Below are positions 41,007 through 51,260 of a stretch of DNA of 64,000 bases, one piece after another. Both the position numbers and the translations under genes were made by a program. The number at the start of each line of letters is the position of its first letter. Within the stretch, counting starts at the first letter, position 1. The stretch is from Candidatus Brocadia sinica JPN1 (GTDB lineage Bacteria > Planctomycetota > Brocadiia > Brocadiales > Brocadiaceae). The notes beneath the pieces are model-generated. The model did not search any database. It was not told the DNA's origin and saw nothing but the letters and a program-made list of their open reading frames with translations. Location of the stretch: NCBI RefSeq assembly GCF_000949635.1, contig NZ_BAFN01000001.1, positions 806,001 to 870,000 of the forward strand. The letters are read 5' to 3'.

Positions 41007-42769
41007 TTGCGCATATTGACCATGGAAAGTCTACCCTGGCGGACAGATTGTTGGAAAAGACGAATACCATCACATCCAGAGAGTTCCGTAACCAGATGCT
41101 GGATGATATGGATCTGGAGCGCGAACGCGGTATTACCATCAAGGCCAGTGCGGTTGCGCTGAAACTGGCGCGGGATGGCAAGGAGTACAACCTCAATTTG
41201 ATAGATACACCCGGTCATGTGGACTTCAGCTACGAGGTTTCCAGAAGTTTGGGCGCCTGCGAAGGGGCGCTGTTGCTGGTTGATGCCTCACAAGGTGTCG
41301 AGGCACAGACAGTTGCCAACGCCTATCTTGCCATGGAACACAATTTGGCCATCATTCCTGTTATTAGCAAGATCGATCTGCCGCAATCCCGACCTTACGA
41401 TGTACTTACTGAAATGGAAAAAACCCTGGGTATTGACCCGGCAGATGCGTTGATGGTCAGTGCAAAAACCGGAGAAGGTGTCGGTGAAATCTTTGGAGCT
41501 ATCATCAAGCGGATACCACCGCCGAAAGGCAATCCCCACGCACCGTTAAAATCCCTGATCTTTGATTCGGTCTATGACGAATATCGCGGTGTTATTGTGT
41601 ATCTGCGTATCTTTGACGGCTCTATTAAGGTGGGTGACGAGATATACATGATGAAGACGAACCGCTTTTTCAGGGTAGAAGAGGTCGGCGTATTCAAGCC
41701 AAAAATGGTAGCAAAAGATGGCCTCTCAGCAGGTGAGGTAGGCTACTGTATTGCCAACATTAAATCCATTCATGACGTTAAGGTGGGAGATACGGTTACC
41801 CATAATAAGGAACGTGCCGAAGAGGCGTTGCCTGGGTACCGGGCGCCCATGCCCATGGTATACTGTGGTGTCTATCCGGCAGATAATGCCGATTTTCACG
41901 TGTTGCGTGAGGCACTGGAACGGTTGAGCCTGAACGATTCGTCATTTACCTTTGAGCCGGAGACTTCACAGGCGCTTGGATTCGGTTTTCGTTGCGGGTT
42001 TCTTGGCCTCTTGCACATGGAAATTGTCCAGGAGCGACTGGAACGGGAGAGCAATATCAACATTGTACAGACCGCTCCCAACGTGACCTATGAGATATTG
42101 AAAACCAATAAAGAGGTAATTAAGGTCGATAACCCGGAAAAGGTTCCCCCGGTGAATGAAATTGAGGAATTCAGAGAACCAATCGTGCGTGCCAGTTTTG
42201 TTTTACCCACAGAATATGTCGGAACTATTATGCAATTCGCAGAAGGTCGCAGGGGAAGATATAAGAGTACCGAATATCTCAGTGAAAGGCGTGCGATACT
42301 TACCTATGAGCTGCCGTTAGCTGAAATCATCTTTGATTTTTTTGACAAGATGAAATCCGCCACACGGGGCTATGGAACACTGGATTATGATTTTGTCGGG
42401 TATGAGCCTGCGGACCTTGTAAAATTGGATATTCTTGTGTCAGGTAAACGCGTAGATGCCCTTTCAACCATCGTCCACAGGAAAGATGCGGAGACGAAAG
42501 GTAGAAGACTGGTTAAAAAACTCAAGAACGAAATTTCACGACACCTCTTCGAGGTAGTTTTACAGGCGGCGATCGGAAGCAGAGTTATTGCAAGGGAAAC
42601 GATCCGTCCAATTGCAAAAAATGTAACAGCCAAGTGTTATGGTGGCGATATTACACGAAAACGAAAACTTTTGGAAAAACAGAAAGAAGGCAAAAGGCGA
42701 ATGAAATCTATCGGGAACGTGGAAATCCCACAGAAGGCGTTCTTGTCTGTATTATCCGTTGATGAATGA
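40973..42769 (+). CDS. lepA: Elongation factor 4 (LepA)
   Basis: The 598-residue GTPase begins [20 protein letters not shown] with the G1 loop, then [12 protein letters not shown] (G2), [12 protein letters not shown] (G3) and SKIDLP (G4). EF-G-like domains II, III and V follow, ending with the LepA-specific C-terminal domain ([20 protein letters not shown]). Full length is normal. It back-translocates stalled ribosomes. lepB follows directly, the classic lepA-lepB linkage. Confidence 0.97.
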   Translation: MSTDRIRNFCIIAHIDHGKSTLADRLLEKTNTITSREFRNQMLDDMDLERERGITIKASAVALKLARDGKEYNLNLIDTPGHVDFSYEVSRSLGACEGALLLVDASQGVEAQTVANAYLAMEHNLAIIPVISKIDLPQSRPYDVLTEMEKTLGIDPADALMVSAKTGEGVGEIFGAIIKRIPPPKGNPHAPLKSLIFDSVYDEYRGVIVYLRIFDGSIKVGDEIYMMKTNRFFRVEEVGVFKPKMVAKDGLSAGEVGYCIANIKSIHDVKVGDTVTHNKERAEEALPGYRAPMPMVYCGVYPADNADFHVLREALERLSLNDSSFTFEPETSQALGFGFRCGFLGLLHMEIVQERLERESNINIVQTAPNVTYEILKTNKEVIKVDNPEKVPPVNEIEEFREPIVRASFVLPTEYVGTIMQFAEGRRGRYKSTEYLSERRAILTYELPLAEIIFDFFDKMKSATRGYGTLDYDFVGYEPADLVKLDILVSGKRVDALSTIVHRKDAETKGRRLVKKLKNEISRHLFEVVLQAAIGSRVIARETIRPIAKNVTAKCYGGDITRKRKLLEKQKEGKRRMKSIGNVEIPQKAFLSVLSVDE

Positions 42770-42777
42770 GGTGCAGG

Positions 42778-44283
42778 ATGGCTGATAGAAAAGGACAACA
42801 AACAAACTCCGGAGTGAACGATAAGACAAAAAAGCGGAAAAGCAAATTACGCGAAAATATCGAATCGATAGCCATAGCAGTCGCGCTGGCCTTTGCTATC
42901 CGCTATTTTGTGGTGGAGGCATTTAAAATCCCTACTGGCTCGATGGCGCCAACCTTATTGGGTGAGCATAAGGATGTAAAATGTCCGAATTGCAGCTGGT
43001 TTTTTTATGCCGACCGTCAGAGTGAAAGCGCTACGTGTCCCAATTGCCAATCCAGGATAAGTCTTTCGGCTTATTGCGATGTTTGCAATAACAGGATCCG
43101 TTATAATTGGCCGGCATGGTTATGGAGAAAGGGGTCTTGTCCAAGCTGCAAAACAACAGTCACCTGGTCAGACTTGTCAAACCGGGTAATTCACGGTGGA
43201 AACAGGATCGTGGTCAATAAATTCTGGTACAAATTTAAAGATCCGCAACGATGGGATGTCGTAGTGTTTATCTATCCGCTATACGACCTTACCTGTAAAA
43301 ATTGTTCCACACAACTTCCTGATACGGAATGGCACGAGGGCTTCCGTTGTCCCCGGTGTGGCTCGACAAGATTCTCAAAGAAAACGAAGAATTATATTAA
43401 ACGTCTCATTGGTTTACCTGGTGAAAAGCTCCAGATCGTCAATGGCGATATTTATATCAACGACAGGATACAAAGAAAACCTGATTCTGTACAGGATACG
43501 CTGTGGCTACCGGTTTACAACAGTTATTATCTGGCAAAGGAAACTGACGACCCAACGTGGATAACAGGCAGCGGCGCATGGAAAATTAATGAAAACTCAG
43601 TTGTTTTGGATAATATGTCAGAAAATAATCCGGAGACGTCTCTTGTAACGTTTGGGAGAAACATTTCTGACCAAAATGGTTACAATAACAGGTCTGGCAG
43701 CAATGAAATGGGTGACGTAAAGATTATCTTTGATGTAACGCTCTTAAAGGGTTCACAATGTTTGGAACTTGTCCTTGAAAAAAACAACAATATATTTACT
43801 GCCATTATCCCAGCGGACGATACGAATGCAAAAGGTCGTCTTATAAAAGATGGAAATGTCGTTTTGGAAACAGGTATCCGTTTGCAAACCGGAAGCACAC
43901 AAAAGATCGAGTTTTCAAACGTAGATCATGTGGTGTCCCTCTCCATAAACAAAGATAAGGTTTTTGTATTTGATTATGATGACGGAATGGTACCTGATTC
44001 ACGTCCGTTTGATACCAGTAAAATTCGTTTTGGTGGTACCCGCATACATGGGACTTTTGAAAATATTAAGATTTTCCATGATATTTATTACACCAGTCTC
44101 GCGGCTGGTACATGGGGTACAACTGAAGCGATCCAGCTGGGTGAGAAGGATTATTTTATGCTCGGAGACAATAGCAGAAACAGTAATGACAGCCGTGTAT
44201 GGAAGTTCGTGCCGGAAGATAATCTCGTAGGCAAAGCATTCTTTGTATTCTGGCCTCTGGATACGATGAAGTTTATAAAATAG
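42778..44283 (+). CDS. lepB: Signal peptidase I with inserted zinc ribbons and a beta-sandwich domain
   Basis: The protein (about 501 residues from ATG 42778; an ATG four codons earlier overlaps lepA) is an inner-membrane S26 peptidase that removes signal peptides. A helix at about residues 25-45 (IAIAVALAFAIRYFVVEAFK) precedes box B KIPTGSMAPTL with the nucleophile Ser. Box D is KNYIKRLIGLPGEKLQ with the catalytic Lys, and box E is GDNSRNSNDSRVW. Two unusual inserts occur: between boxes B and D lie at least six CxxC pairs (CPNCSWFF, CPNCQSRI, CDVCNNRI, CPSCKTTV, CKNCSTQL, CPRCGSTR), likely zinc ribbons; between D and E lies a roughly 170-residue LamG-like insert. Normal LepB is about 250-320 residues. 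Confidence 0.9.
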   Translation: MADRKGQQTNSGVNDKTKKRKSKLRENIESIAIAVALAFAIRYFVVEAFKIPTGSMAPTLLGEHKDVKCPNCSWFFYADRQSESATCPNCQSRISLSAYCDVCNNRIRYNWPAWLWRKGSCPSCKTTVTWSDLSNRVIHGGNRIVVNKFWYKFKDPQRWDVVVFIYPLYDLTCKNCSTQLPDTEWHEGFRCPRCGSTRFSKKTKNYIKRLIGLPGEKLQIVNGDIYINDRIQRKPDSVQDTLWLPVYNSYYLAKETDDPTWITGSGAWKINENSVVLDNMSENNPETSLVTFGRNISDQNGYNNRSGSNEMGDVKIIFDVTLLKGSQCLELVLEKNNNIFTAIIPADDTNAKGRLIKDGNVVLETGIRLQTGSTQKIEFSNVDHVVSLSINKDKVFVFDYDDGMVPDSRPFDTSKIRFGGTRIHGTFENIKIFHDIYYTSLAAGTWGTTEAIQLGEKDYFMLGDNSRNSNDSRVWKFVPEDNLVGKAFFVFWPLDTMKFIK

Positions 44284-44381
44284 ACTTTTGTAAAAAATTG
44301 AGCGACTTTGTTATACAAGTAAAGGAAAAATATCAAAGTGCAAAATAATAAATCAAAATTCAAAATTCAGTTTAGTTCATT

Positions 44382-45200
44382 ATGAATTTACTAAGAGCAG
44401 AGGGGCTAACAAAGGCGTACGGTAAACGTACCGTTGTGAATCAGGTCAGTTTTGAGGTTAATGACGGGGAGATCGTGGGTTTGCTCGGTCAAAACGGTGC
44501 GGGTAAAAGCACCTCCTTCAGCATGATTATTGGTGTTGTCCGGCCCGATAGTGGCCGTGTGATTTTTCAAAATGAAGATATTACTGACTTCCCCATCTAC
44601 CTGCGGGCGCGGAAAGGGATGGGATACCTGTGCCAGGAGTCATCCGTTTTTCAGCGGCTGACGGTGGAGGAAAATATTCTCGCCATCCTGGAGACACACC
44701 GATACAATTCCGACGAGAAATACAAACGCCTGATCGAATTGCTTACCGAATTTAACTTAAAACATCTGGCAAAAAACAAGGCATTTACTCTATCAGGTGG
44801 TGAAAGAAGGCGACTTGAAATTGCACGGGCGCTCGCCAGTTCCCCCACGATGATCCTCCTTGACGAACCATTCACGGGTGTTGATCCCATTGCCGTTAAT
44901 GAGGTACAAGACATCCTCCTGAGACTCAAGAATAAGGGCATTGGTCTGCTTATCACAGACCACAATGTCCGTGAAGCCCTCAGTATTACAAACCACTCGT
45001 ACATCATAAGCGAAGGCACGGTTGTTGCCAGAGGTACCACCCAGGAAATCTTAAATAACCCCATCGCACGCCAATCCTATTTAGGAGATAACTTTCCCAC
45101 CAGCGAACATAGATTAACAGACTTCAAAGACCTCAACAATAAAAAGTCGATAGATACCGACCGAAAACCCATTGTTCGCAAAGATACTATCATCAAGTAA
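44382..45200 (+). CDS. lptB: Lipopolysaccharide export ATPase LptB
   Basis: The 272-residue cytosolic ATPase powers LPS extraction from the inner membrane. Walker A is GLLGQNGAGKSTSFSMI, the LptB-type GYLCQESSVFQRLTVEEN follows, then the signature LSGGERRRLEIARAL, Walker B MILLDEPFTGVDPIA and the H-loop LLITDHNVRE. The last 30 residues are a polar extension. It partners with LptD at 11934 (inferred) and with permeases outside the window. Confidence 0.94.
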   Translation: MNLLRAEGLTKAYGKRTVVNQVSFEVNDGEIVGLLGQNGAGKSTSFSMIIGVVRPDSGRVIFQNEDITDFPIYLRARKGMGYLCQESSVFQRLTVEENILAILETHRYNSDEKYKRLIELLTEFNLKHLAKNKAFTLSGGERRRLEIARALASSPTMILLDEPFTGVDPIAVNEVQDILLRLKNKGIGLLITDHNVREALSITNHSYIISEGTVVARGTTQEILNNPIARQSYLGDNFPTSEHRLTDFKDLNNKKSIDTDRKPIVRKDTIIK

Positions 45201-45325
45201 TATTTGACATTCTGCAATTTTTAAGAAATAAAAAAATATCCAAAGAACCGACTGGTGATTCGTCATTCTTGCTCTGCATTTCTAAAGCCAAAGTTGCAGA
45301 GAAGCTATTGAGTAAGAAAGATACC

Positions 45326-47128
45326 ATGGACAAAGAAGAATTTTTCAGTGAGGATGTTTTAGCGGGTAAATTATACGACAGGATTGTTATTAAAAAATTG
45401 CTGTCGTATCTACTGCGTTATAAAGTATCGGGCTTGCTCTCTATTTTTATGGTACTCATCACCACCGTTTTGTTTTTGCTCGGTCCGTATCTCTTTGGAT
45501 ATGCAATTGATCATGGCATTAACAAAGGGGATAAGACATTAATATATCGGACTGCATTGGCCATACTGGGTATCGAGACATTACGGTTATTATTGGTGGT
45601 GGCGCAAAGTTATAATATCCAGACCATTGGACAGAAGGTTATGATGGATATGCGCATGGAGCTTTTTAATCACGTCCAATCACTCCCTGTTTCTTTTTTT
45701 GATAAAAATCCTGTCGGAAGGATCGTTACGCGCCTTACCAACGATATTGCGGCAATTGGAGAACTCTTTTCAGCCGGCGTCATTGTGGTAATTGGTGACA
45801 TCTTTATTATCATTGGCATATTCGTAGCTATGTTTATGCTAAACTCGAAACTTGCACTCATCACGCTTTCCGTCTTTCCAATTATCGTGACAATCGCCCT
45901 CTGGTTTGGCGGTCGAATGAAGAACTCATTCCGGGAGATACGGCGTAAGCTGGCACGCATCAATGCTTATCTCAATGAAAATATCACAGGAATGAAGGTC
46001 ATCCAGCTCTTTAACCGGGAAAAAAAGAACTATCATAAATTTGACGAAATTAACAACGACTATTTAAAAGAACAAGTCAAATATATCCGCTATTTCGCCG
46101 TGTTCCAGCCTGCAATTAATATGGTGAGTGCACTGGCGGTTGGCCTGGTACTCTGGTACGGCGCGGTGAGGTACATGCACGGGTTTCTCACCCTTGGGGT
46201 TTTAGTGGCATTCCTGGCTTATATTCACGACCTCTTTGAGCCCATCCGGGATATCGTGGAAAAGTACAATATTTTTCAAGGCGCCATGGCGTCATCCGAG
46301 CGCGTATTTGGTCTCATGAAAGAGCCGTCCGAGATAGACTACATTATCTCTAATCCTAGCAAAGAAGTTTCTAAAAAAGATTTTAAAGGCGAGATAACAT
46401 TCGAAAATGTCTGGTTTGCTTACAATGGAAAGAATTACGTATTAAAAGATATCTCTTTTCATATAGAACCGGGACAATCTGTTGCACTGGTAGGTGTAAC
46501 GGGCAGCGGGAAGACGTCAATCGCAAGTGTTTTAACACGTCTCTATGAAATTCAAATGGGTAACATACTGCTTGATCAGATCGATATAGGAAAGATAGAA
46601 AAGATAGGACTGCGATATGTCGTTGGATTGGTAAGCCAGGACATATTTTTATTTGCAGGTACGTTAAGGGACAATATTACCCTGTTTAAATCCGTATCAG
46701 ATTCAGAGGTCTTGGGGACCATCGGGACATTAGGATTAATACCCTTTATCGATCGTATGCCAAAAGGGCTCGATACGGAGATTGCCGAACGGGGTGCAAA
46801 TCTTTCCGTAGGTGAACGCCAATTTATCTCTTTATCCAGGATCATTGTCTACGATCCACGGGTAATAATTCTTGACGAGGCAACTTCCAGCATGGACCCC
46901 CTTTCTGAAATTCTGATCCAGAATGCCCTTCATAAAGTGACTCAGGGCAGGACGTCCATCTTCATTGCCCATCGACTATCCACCATCCTCCACTGTGACA
47001 AGATTATTGTATTAAGCAAGGGAGAGAAGGTAGAAGAGGGTAGTCATGAAAAACTCCTGCGTTTAAACGGTATTTACAGCCATCTCTATAAGGTGTACAT
47101 GAAGGAGGAGTTGGTAGGGCATGGGTAA
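45326..47128 (+). CDS. MsbA-like ABC exporter (half transporter)
   Basis: The protein (600 residues from ATG 45326) has six membrane helices (residues about 30-330) and a C-terminal ATPase domain: Walker A LVGVTGSGKTSIASVL, signature LSVGERQFISLSR (Val in place of the second Gly of LSGGQ), Walker B VIILDEATSSMDPLSE and H-loop IFIAHRLSTI. Its likely substrate is a lipid or lipid-linked compound, given the neighbouring lptB. A TTG 19 codons upstream is an alternative start; I prefer the ATG because the family starts near the first helix. Confidence 0.88.
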   Translation: MDKEEFFSEDVLAGKLYDRIVIKKLLSYLLRYKVSGLLSIFMVLITTVLFLLGPYLFGYAIDHGINKGDKTLIYRTALAILGIETLRLLLVVAQSYNIQTIGQKVMMDMRMELFNHVQSLPVSFFDKNPVGRIVTRLTNDIAAIGELFSAGVIVVIGDIFIIIGIFVAMFMLNSKLALITLSVFPIIVTIALWFGGRMKNSFREIRRKLARINAYLNENITGMKVIQLFNREKKNYHKFDEINNDYLKEQVKYIRYFAVFQPAINMVSALAVGLVLWYGAVRYMHGFLTLGVLVAFLAYIHDLFEPIRDIVEKYNIFQGAMASSERVFGLMKEPSEIDYIISNPSKEVSKKDFKGEITFENVWFAYNGKNYVLKDISFHIEPGQSVALVGVTGSGKTSIASVLTRLYEIQMGNILLDQIDIGKIEKIGLRYVVGLVSQDIFLFAGTLRDNITLFKSVSDSEVLGTIGTLGLIPFIDRMPKGLDTEIAERGANLSVGERQFISLSRIIVYDPRVIILDEATSSMDPLSEILIQNALHKVTQGRTSIFIAHRLSTILHCDKIIVLSKGEKVEEGSHEKLLRLNGIYSHLYKVYMKEELVGHG

Positions 47129-47480
47129 TTATGCAAAATTATGGAAATTTTCAGTAGTGGAAATTATAAAATTACCATTGATGAATATGTTTTACTCATA
47201 GATAAATACGAATACATCAAAAATAGTAACTATTCAGCGAAAATATTTTAAATTTTATTCGACAGGTATTTTGTGCTGAACTTGTAACATTCTTTGTTTG
47301 GAGCATAATGCTGTATATTGTTTACCAGTGGTTTTTGTAGGTCATACCACGCCATTGCATAAACAGAAAACGCCGGTGGTTGTCATCAATTTATTTTCGT
47401 GCCTTAGCGTGGAATATGGCGCATAAAATATGGATAAAAAAGTCTGTGATAAATAGCCCTACCAGAGAAATTAAGGTTAT
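47129..47480. other. Non-coding stretch before an IS66 relic
   Basis: About 350 A+T-rich bases with no gene I can support. It may be the degraded left end of the IS66 relic that follows; no terminal repeat is recognised. Confidence 0.4.
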
Positions 47481-48414
47481 TTGGTCAGGTGTTATCCATT
47501 AAAGGTAAAGGGCATAGACGTCGAAGCTACGCTCAAAAAAGTAGAGAGAGTTCTTTCGGAAGAGAAAGAGTTGTCGCCAGCCATAAGGTCAATGGTTGAG
47601 TTGCTGATATTTCTCATAACCCTGCTGGCGAACCTTTGAGGAGAAAGCCAAAGCAGAACTTGCCCAATCAGATGCGTTGCATATAGATGGAACGGGCATT
47701 AATAAGAATGGGGACAAGTATTGGTTGCATTGTGTATCCAATAGTTTATGGACACACTTTTCCCCTCATGAGAAACGGGGAACTGAGGCAATGGATAGCA
47801 TAGGGATATTACCCAAATTTAGGGGAATTCTCTGTCACGACCACTGGAAGCCGTATTATAAGTGTGATTGTACCCATGCATTATATGACGTCCACCACTT
47901 AAGGGAATTGACGGGGGTGTGGGAGGAAGATAAGCAGCAATGGGCAAAAGATACGATATCATTGTCCGAAGGGATAAATCGTGCGGTGAAGGATGCGGGA
48001 GGTTTATTAGAAATCAGCGAAGCTGAAAAATACCGGCAAAGGTACCGGTTGATATTAAAAAACGCAGAGGCAGAATGTCCTGCGCCTGATGAAACCAACC
48101 GCAAGGGGAAAAGGGGGAGAATGAAAAGGACAAAAGCCCGGAATCTTCTGGAGCGATTAATAGAGTGCGAGGATGATGTGTTCAGATTCATGGACAATAA
48201 AATCGTTCCCTTTACGAACAATTTAGGTGAAAATGATATCCGGATGACAAAGGTTCAGCAGAAAATATCGGGCTGTTTCCGTTCTCTGGATGGCGCTAAA
48301 ATTTTCTGCCGTATTCGTAGCTATCTCTCAACCTGTCGAAAACAAGGGGTAAGTTCGTGCCTTGCTTTAAAGACGTTGTTTCGTGGTGAATTGCCTGATT
48401 TTGTTTGCTCTTAA
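47481..48414 (+). pseudogene. Internally deleted IS66-family transposase
   Basis: The N-terminal scrap (VKGIDVEATLKKVERVLSEE ... VELLIFLITLLANL) ends at a TGA at 47637. In another frame the C-terminal half follows from about 47638: FEEKAKAELAQSDALHIDGT with the first catalytic Asp, ILCHDHWKPYYKC with the second, and NNLGENDIRMTKVQ with the Glu. The central zinc finger and linker are gone. It is a different IS66 lineage from the elements at 36517 and 56620. It lies between the MsbA-like exporter and porB and may have separated porB from former partners. Confidence 0.8.
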
Positions 48415-48488
48415 CGGTAGCGCTTGAAAATACGCTGAGTAATTATTTATCTTTTATCTTTGATTTTTAATTTATATTTAATCTCAGT

Positions 48489-49442
48489 ATGGAATTGACC
48501 CTTATAAAAACTATCAAAGACCTTCCTGCGGAAGAGAATCTTTTCCCTGGCACCCCTACATGTGCAGGCTGCGGAGGTCTTTTGTCTTTGAGACACTGCC
48601 TGAAGGCTTTGGGAAAAAAGACTGTAATTGTAAATGCCGCCGGTTGTTTTACCCTGCTTTCTATCTATCCATTCACACCTTTTCAGAATTCCTGGCTCTA
48701 TACAGCAATGGCCTGTGCCCCTGCCGGGGCACAAGGTATAAGAGATGCCCTTGACATATTGATAAAAAAGGGAAGATTGAATCCCGAAGAAGATTTGAAG
48801 GTGGTTGTGCTGACGGGCGATGGGGTTGCTTATGACATAGGCCTTGCATCCACATCGGGGGCCATGCATCGCAATCTTGACTTCTATTACATCTGCTCCG
48901 ATAACGAGGCATATGGGAATACCGGCTTCCAGTCGTCGGGCGCGACACCCTTTGCATCAAAGACGGGGACAACACCCGTAGGGAAGATAAGTCCAACCGG
49001 GGCATTACTCCCTAAAAAGGACCTCTTTGAGATATGGAGAAGTCACAAACCACCATATCTTGCAACCATCTCTCCGGCCCACCCCGTTGACCTGATTAAC
49101 AAGTTTAAAAAGGCAAAACAGTATAGAGGGCCGAAACTCTTCATAAGCCTTTCCCCTTGTCCTCCCGGATGGACAACAGATCCAGCCCATTCTGCCAGGC
49201 TAGCGAAGCTCGCAGTGGATACGGGTATCTGGGCATTGAAAGAGGCCATTTATGGTGAGGTAACGCATACGATTATTCCAAGGAAATTTAAACCGGCCGA
49301 AGAATATTTAAAAGAACAGGGGAGGTTTTCACATCTTTTTAAACCGGTGAGACAGGAGGACATCCTCAGGAGGATACAAACGGCGGTTGATCAGTATTGG
49401 AATGAGGTTTTGGATAACCGCAACACTCTTGGTAATTCATGA
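48489..49442 (+). CDS. porB: Pyruvate:ferredoxin oxidoreductase beta subunit
   Basis: The 317-residue protein has the PorB pattern: PTCAGCGGLLSLRHCLKAL with the first Cys pair, VVLTGDGVAYDIGLASTSGA for TPP/Mg, CSDNEAYGNTGFQSSGATPF and LSPCPPGWTTDP. Cluster ligands are the Cys in CAGC, in NAAGC and the late PCPPG region. The usual porA, porG and porD genes are not next to it, which is unusual; the stop overlaps the next gene by four bases. It oxidises pyruvate with CoA or runs in the reductive direction with ferredoxin. Confidence 0.85.
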   Translation: MELTLIKTIKDLPAEENLFPGTPTCAGCGGLLSLRHCLKALGKKTVIVNAAGCFTLLSIYPFTPFQNSWLYTAMACAPAGAQGIRDALDILIKKGRLNPEEDLKVVVLTGDGVAYDIGLASTSGAMHRNLDFYYICSDNEAYGNTGFQSSGATPFASKTGTTPVGKISPTGALLPKKDLFEIWRSHKPPYLATISPAHPVDLINKFKKAKQYRGPKLFISLSPCPPGWTTDPAHSARLAKLAVDTGIWALKEAIYGEVTHTIIPRKFKPAEEYLKEQGRFSHLFKPVRQEDILRRIQTAVDQYWNEVLDNRNTLGNS

Positions 49443-50332
49443 AAAGAGGATACGCAGCACACACGCAGAAACAGGAAAACAGAAGTTCAGGGACGGCACC
49501 GGCAGCCCAGAAAAAGGGCATCACTTCATCCGAAGTGCAGAAATTCCAGGAAATGATCTACTGCTATTACCGGGAACACGGCCGCAATCTTCCCTGGCGG
49601 ATGACACAAAACCCCTATCATATCCTCATCTCAGAAATTATGTTACAGCAAACCCAGGTACAGAGGGTCATAGGAAAGTACGAACGTTTCATCAAAATAT
49701 TCCCTGATTTTTCTTCCCTTGCCCGGACGCCGCTCCGCACGGTACTCAGTGAATGGCAGGGATTGGGTTACAACCGCCGGGCAATAGCCTTAAAAAAGAT
49801 TTCTCAAAGGGTCACAGAAGAATTTCATGGAAATCTTCCCTCTGCTGTAGAAACATTAATTACCTTTCCCGGAATCGGCAAGGCGACCGCTTCTGCAATT
49901 TCTGCCTTTGCATTTCACATACCTACGGTTTTCATTGAGACGAATATACGGAGGGTATTTATCCACAGTTTTTTTCGTGATAAGACGAATATCACGGATG
50001 CCGAAATCCTTCCCCTGGTAGAAAAGACCCTTGACACTTCCAATCCCCGGCAGTGGTATTATGCCCTCATGGATTATGGAGTAATGCTGAAGCAGAAATA
50101 TGAAAATTTTAACAAAAGAAGCGCCCATTACCAAAAGCAGTCCCCATTTCAAGGTTCCAACAGGCAAGTGCGGGGAATGATTTTGAAAGCCCTTGCCGGT
50201 GCATCTTCTGTTTCCGAACCGGAAATGGCGCAAAAATTTCAGATAAGCAAGGAAAAACTAACAAGCAATCTTATTCAGTTGGAAAAAGAAGGTTTTATTA
50301 AAAAGAAAAGGAAAAAGTTTACCTTAGCTTAA
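49439..50332 (+). CDS. MutY-like A/G adenine DNA glycosylase lacking the Fe-S cluster
   Basis: The 297-residue protein has the HhH-GPD core: LPWRMTQNPYHILISEIMLQ with the catalytic Glu region (QQTQVQRV), then LSEWQGLGYNRRA, LITFPGIGKATASAIS (helix-hairpin-helix) and FIETNIRRVFIHSFF. In the last motif the usual catalytic Asp position reads Glu. After MDYGVMLKQ no Cys ladder appears, so the 4Fe-4S cluster of MutY/Nth is absent. The C-terminal 60 residues look like a winged helix (LEKEGFIKKKRKK) rather than a MutT-like domain. The gene overlaps porB by four bases. Confidence 0.82.
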   Translation: MKRGYAAHTQKQENRSSGTAPAAQKKGITSSEVQKFQEMIYCYYREHGRNLPWRMTQNPYHILISEIMLQQTQVQRVIGKYERFIKIFPDFSSLARTPLRTVLSEWQGLGYNRRAIALKKISQRVTEEFHGNLPSAVETLITFPGIGKATASAISAFAFHIPTVFIETNIRRVFIHSFFRDKTNITDAEILPLVEKTLDTSNPRQWYYALMDYGVMLKQKYENFNKRSAHYQKQSPFQGSNRQVRGMILKALAGASSVSEPEMAQKFQISKEKLTSNLIQLEKEGFIKKKRKKFTLA

Positions 50333-50462
50333 GATCCGGAAAGAAAAATAACCTTTTCTGAAGGTACGCAATACGTGTTTAAAATTCCTACGAAGAGTGC
50401 AAAAAAACCACAACAACCATTTTTTTATGGACAATTCCCCTGAAAAACAACCGAAAATAACG

Positions 50463-50476
50463 AGGCATATTATTTG
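50463..50476 (+). promoter_or_regulatory. Weak sigma-54 promoter candidate
   Basis: ggcatattatttgc has the GG-N10-GC spacing of -24/-12 promoters, 110 bases before the amidase gene. Only the core dinucleotides match well. Confidence 0.25.
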
Positions 50477-50586
50477 CGAAACTTTAAATGAGAAATATGA
50501 TACTGGCAGATGAATTTTGTTGTTCAGGAGAAATTGTAACCATTTCAGGTGCTTAGCCGGTATCAAATCTATTTAGGAGAATACCC

Positions 50587-51210
50587 ATGCATTCCCGGTG
50601 GAGAATATATATTTGTGTGTCTTTTCTTGTCGTTCTTGGCATGCATGGTTGTCATACACCGCCTGCTCAAAAATCTATGACTGTCATGAAACCTCGAGAA
50701 AGTGCCACGATTCCTGAAAAATCCCATGAAAGAGTGGAGCCTTATATTGTCAGTCGGTTAGATCGCTATTTTGTGCGAGACTGGAAGTACATCGTTATCC
50801 ATCATAGCGCCTCAGCATCCGGTAGCGCCGTCGAGTTTGATAGATTTCATAGGGAAAAAAGGGGATGGGAGAATGGCCTGGGATATCATTTTGTGATCGG
50901 GAATGGAAACGGCACCCCGGATGGAGAAATTGAGATCGGTAATCGATGGGTAAATCAGATCAATGGCGCCCATGCCGGCGTGGAGGAATACAACCATTAC
51001 GGCATAGGAATATGCCTTGTGGGAAACTTTAACGAATCCTCTCCAACGGCGGCACAAATGGCCTCACTTTCAGTATTAACGGAATACTTACAGAACAGAT
51101 GTCATATTCCTTCGGAAAATGTCATCATGCACAGACACTGCAGGCAGACGGATTGTCCAGGACGAAATTTTCCTTATTATAAATTGCTTGCCAATACCTA
51201 TCGTTATTGA
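50587..51210 (+). CDS. N-acetylmuramoyl-L-alanine amidase (Amidase_2/PGRP), lipoprotein
   Basis: The 207-residue protein has a signal peptide ending in a lipobox-like LGMHGC, then the amidase core from about residue 65: WKYIVIHHSASASGS with zinc His, FHREKRGWENGLGYHFVIGN with Tyr and His, GIGICLVGNFNESSPT, and MHRHCRQTDCPGRNFPY with the third ligand. All zinc ligands appear present. It should cleave the peptide from glycan in peptidoglycan from the periplasmic side. A candidate -24/-12 site lies upstream. Confidence 0.88.
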   Translation: MHSRWRIYICVSFLVVLGMHGCHTPPAQKSMTVMKPRESATIPEKSHERVEPYIVSRLDRYFVRDWKYIVIHHSASASGSAVEFDRFHREKRGWENGLGYHFVIGNGNGTPDGEIEIGNRWVNQINGAHAGVEEYNHYGIGICLVGNFNESSPTAAQMASLSVLTEYLQNRCHIPSENVIMHRHCRQTDCPGRNFPYYKLLANTYRY

Positions 51211-51260
51211 AATATATCACACCGATTTGAAATTCAATGATCTTCGTGAGAGCAATAGAC

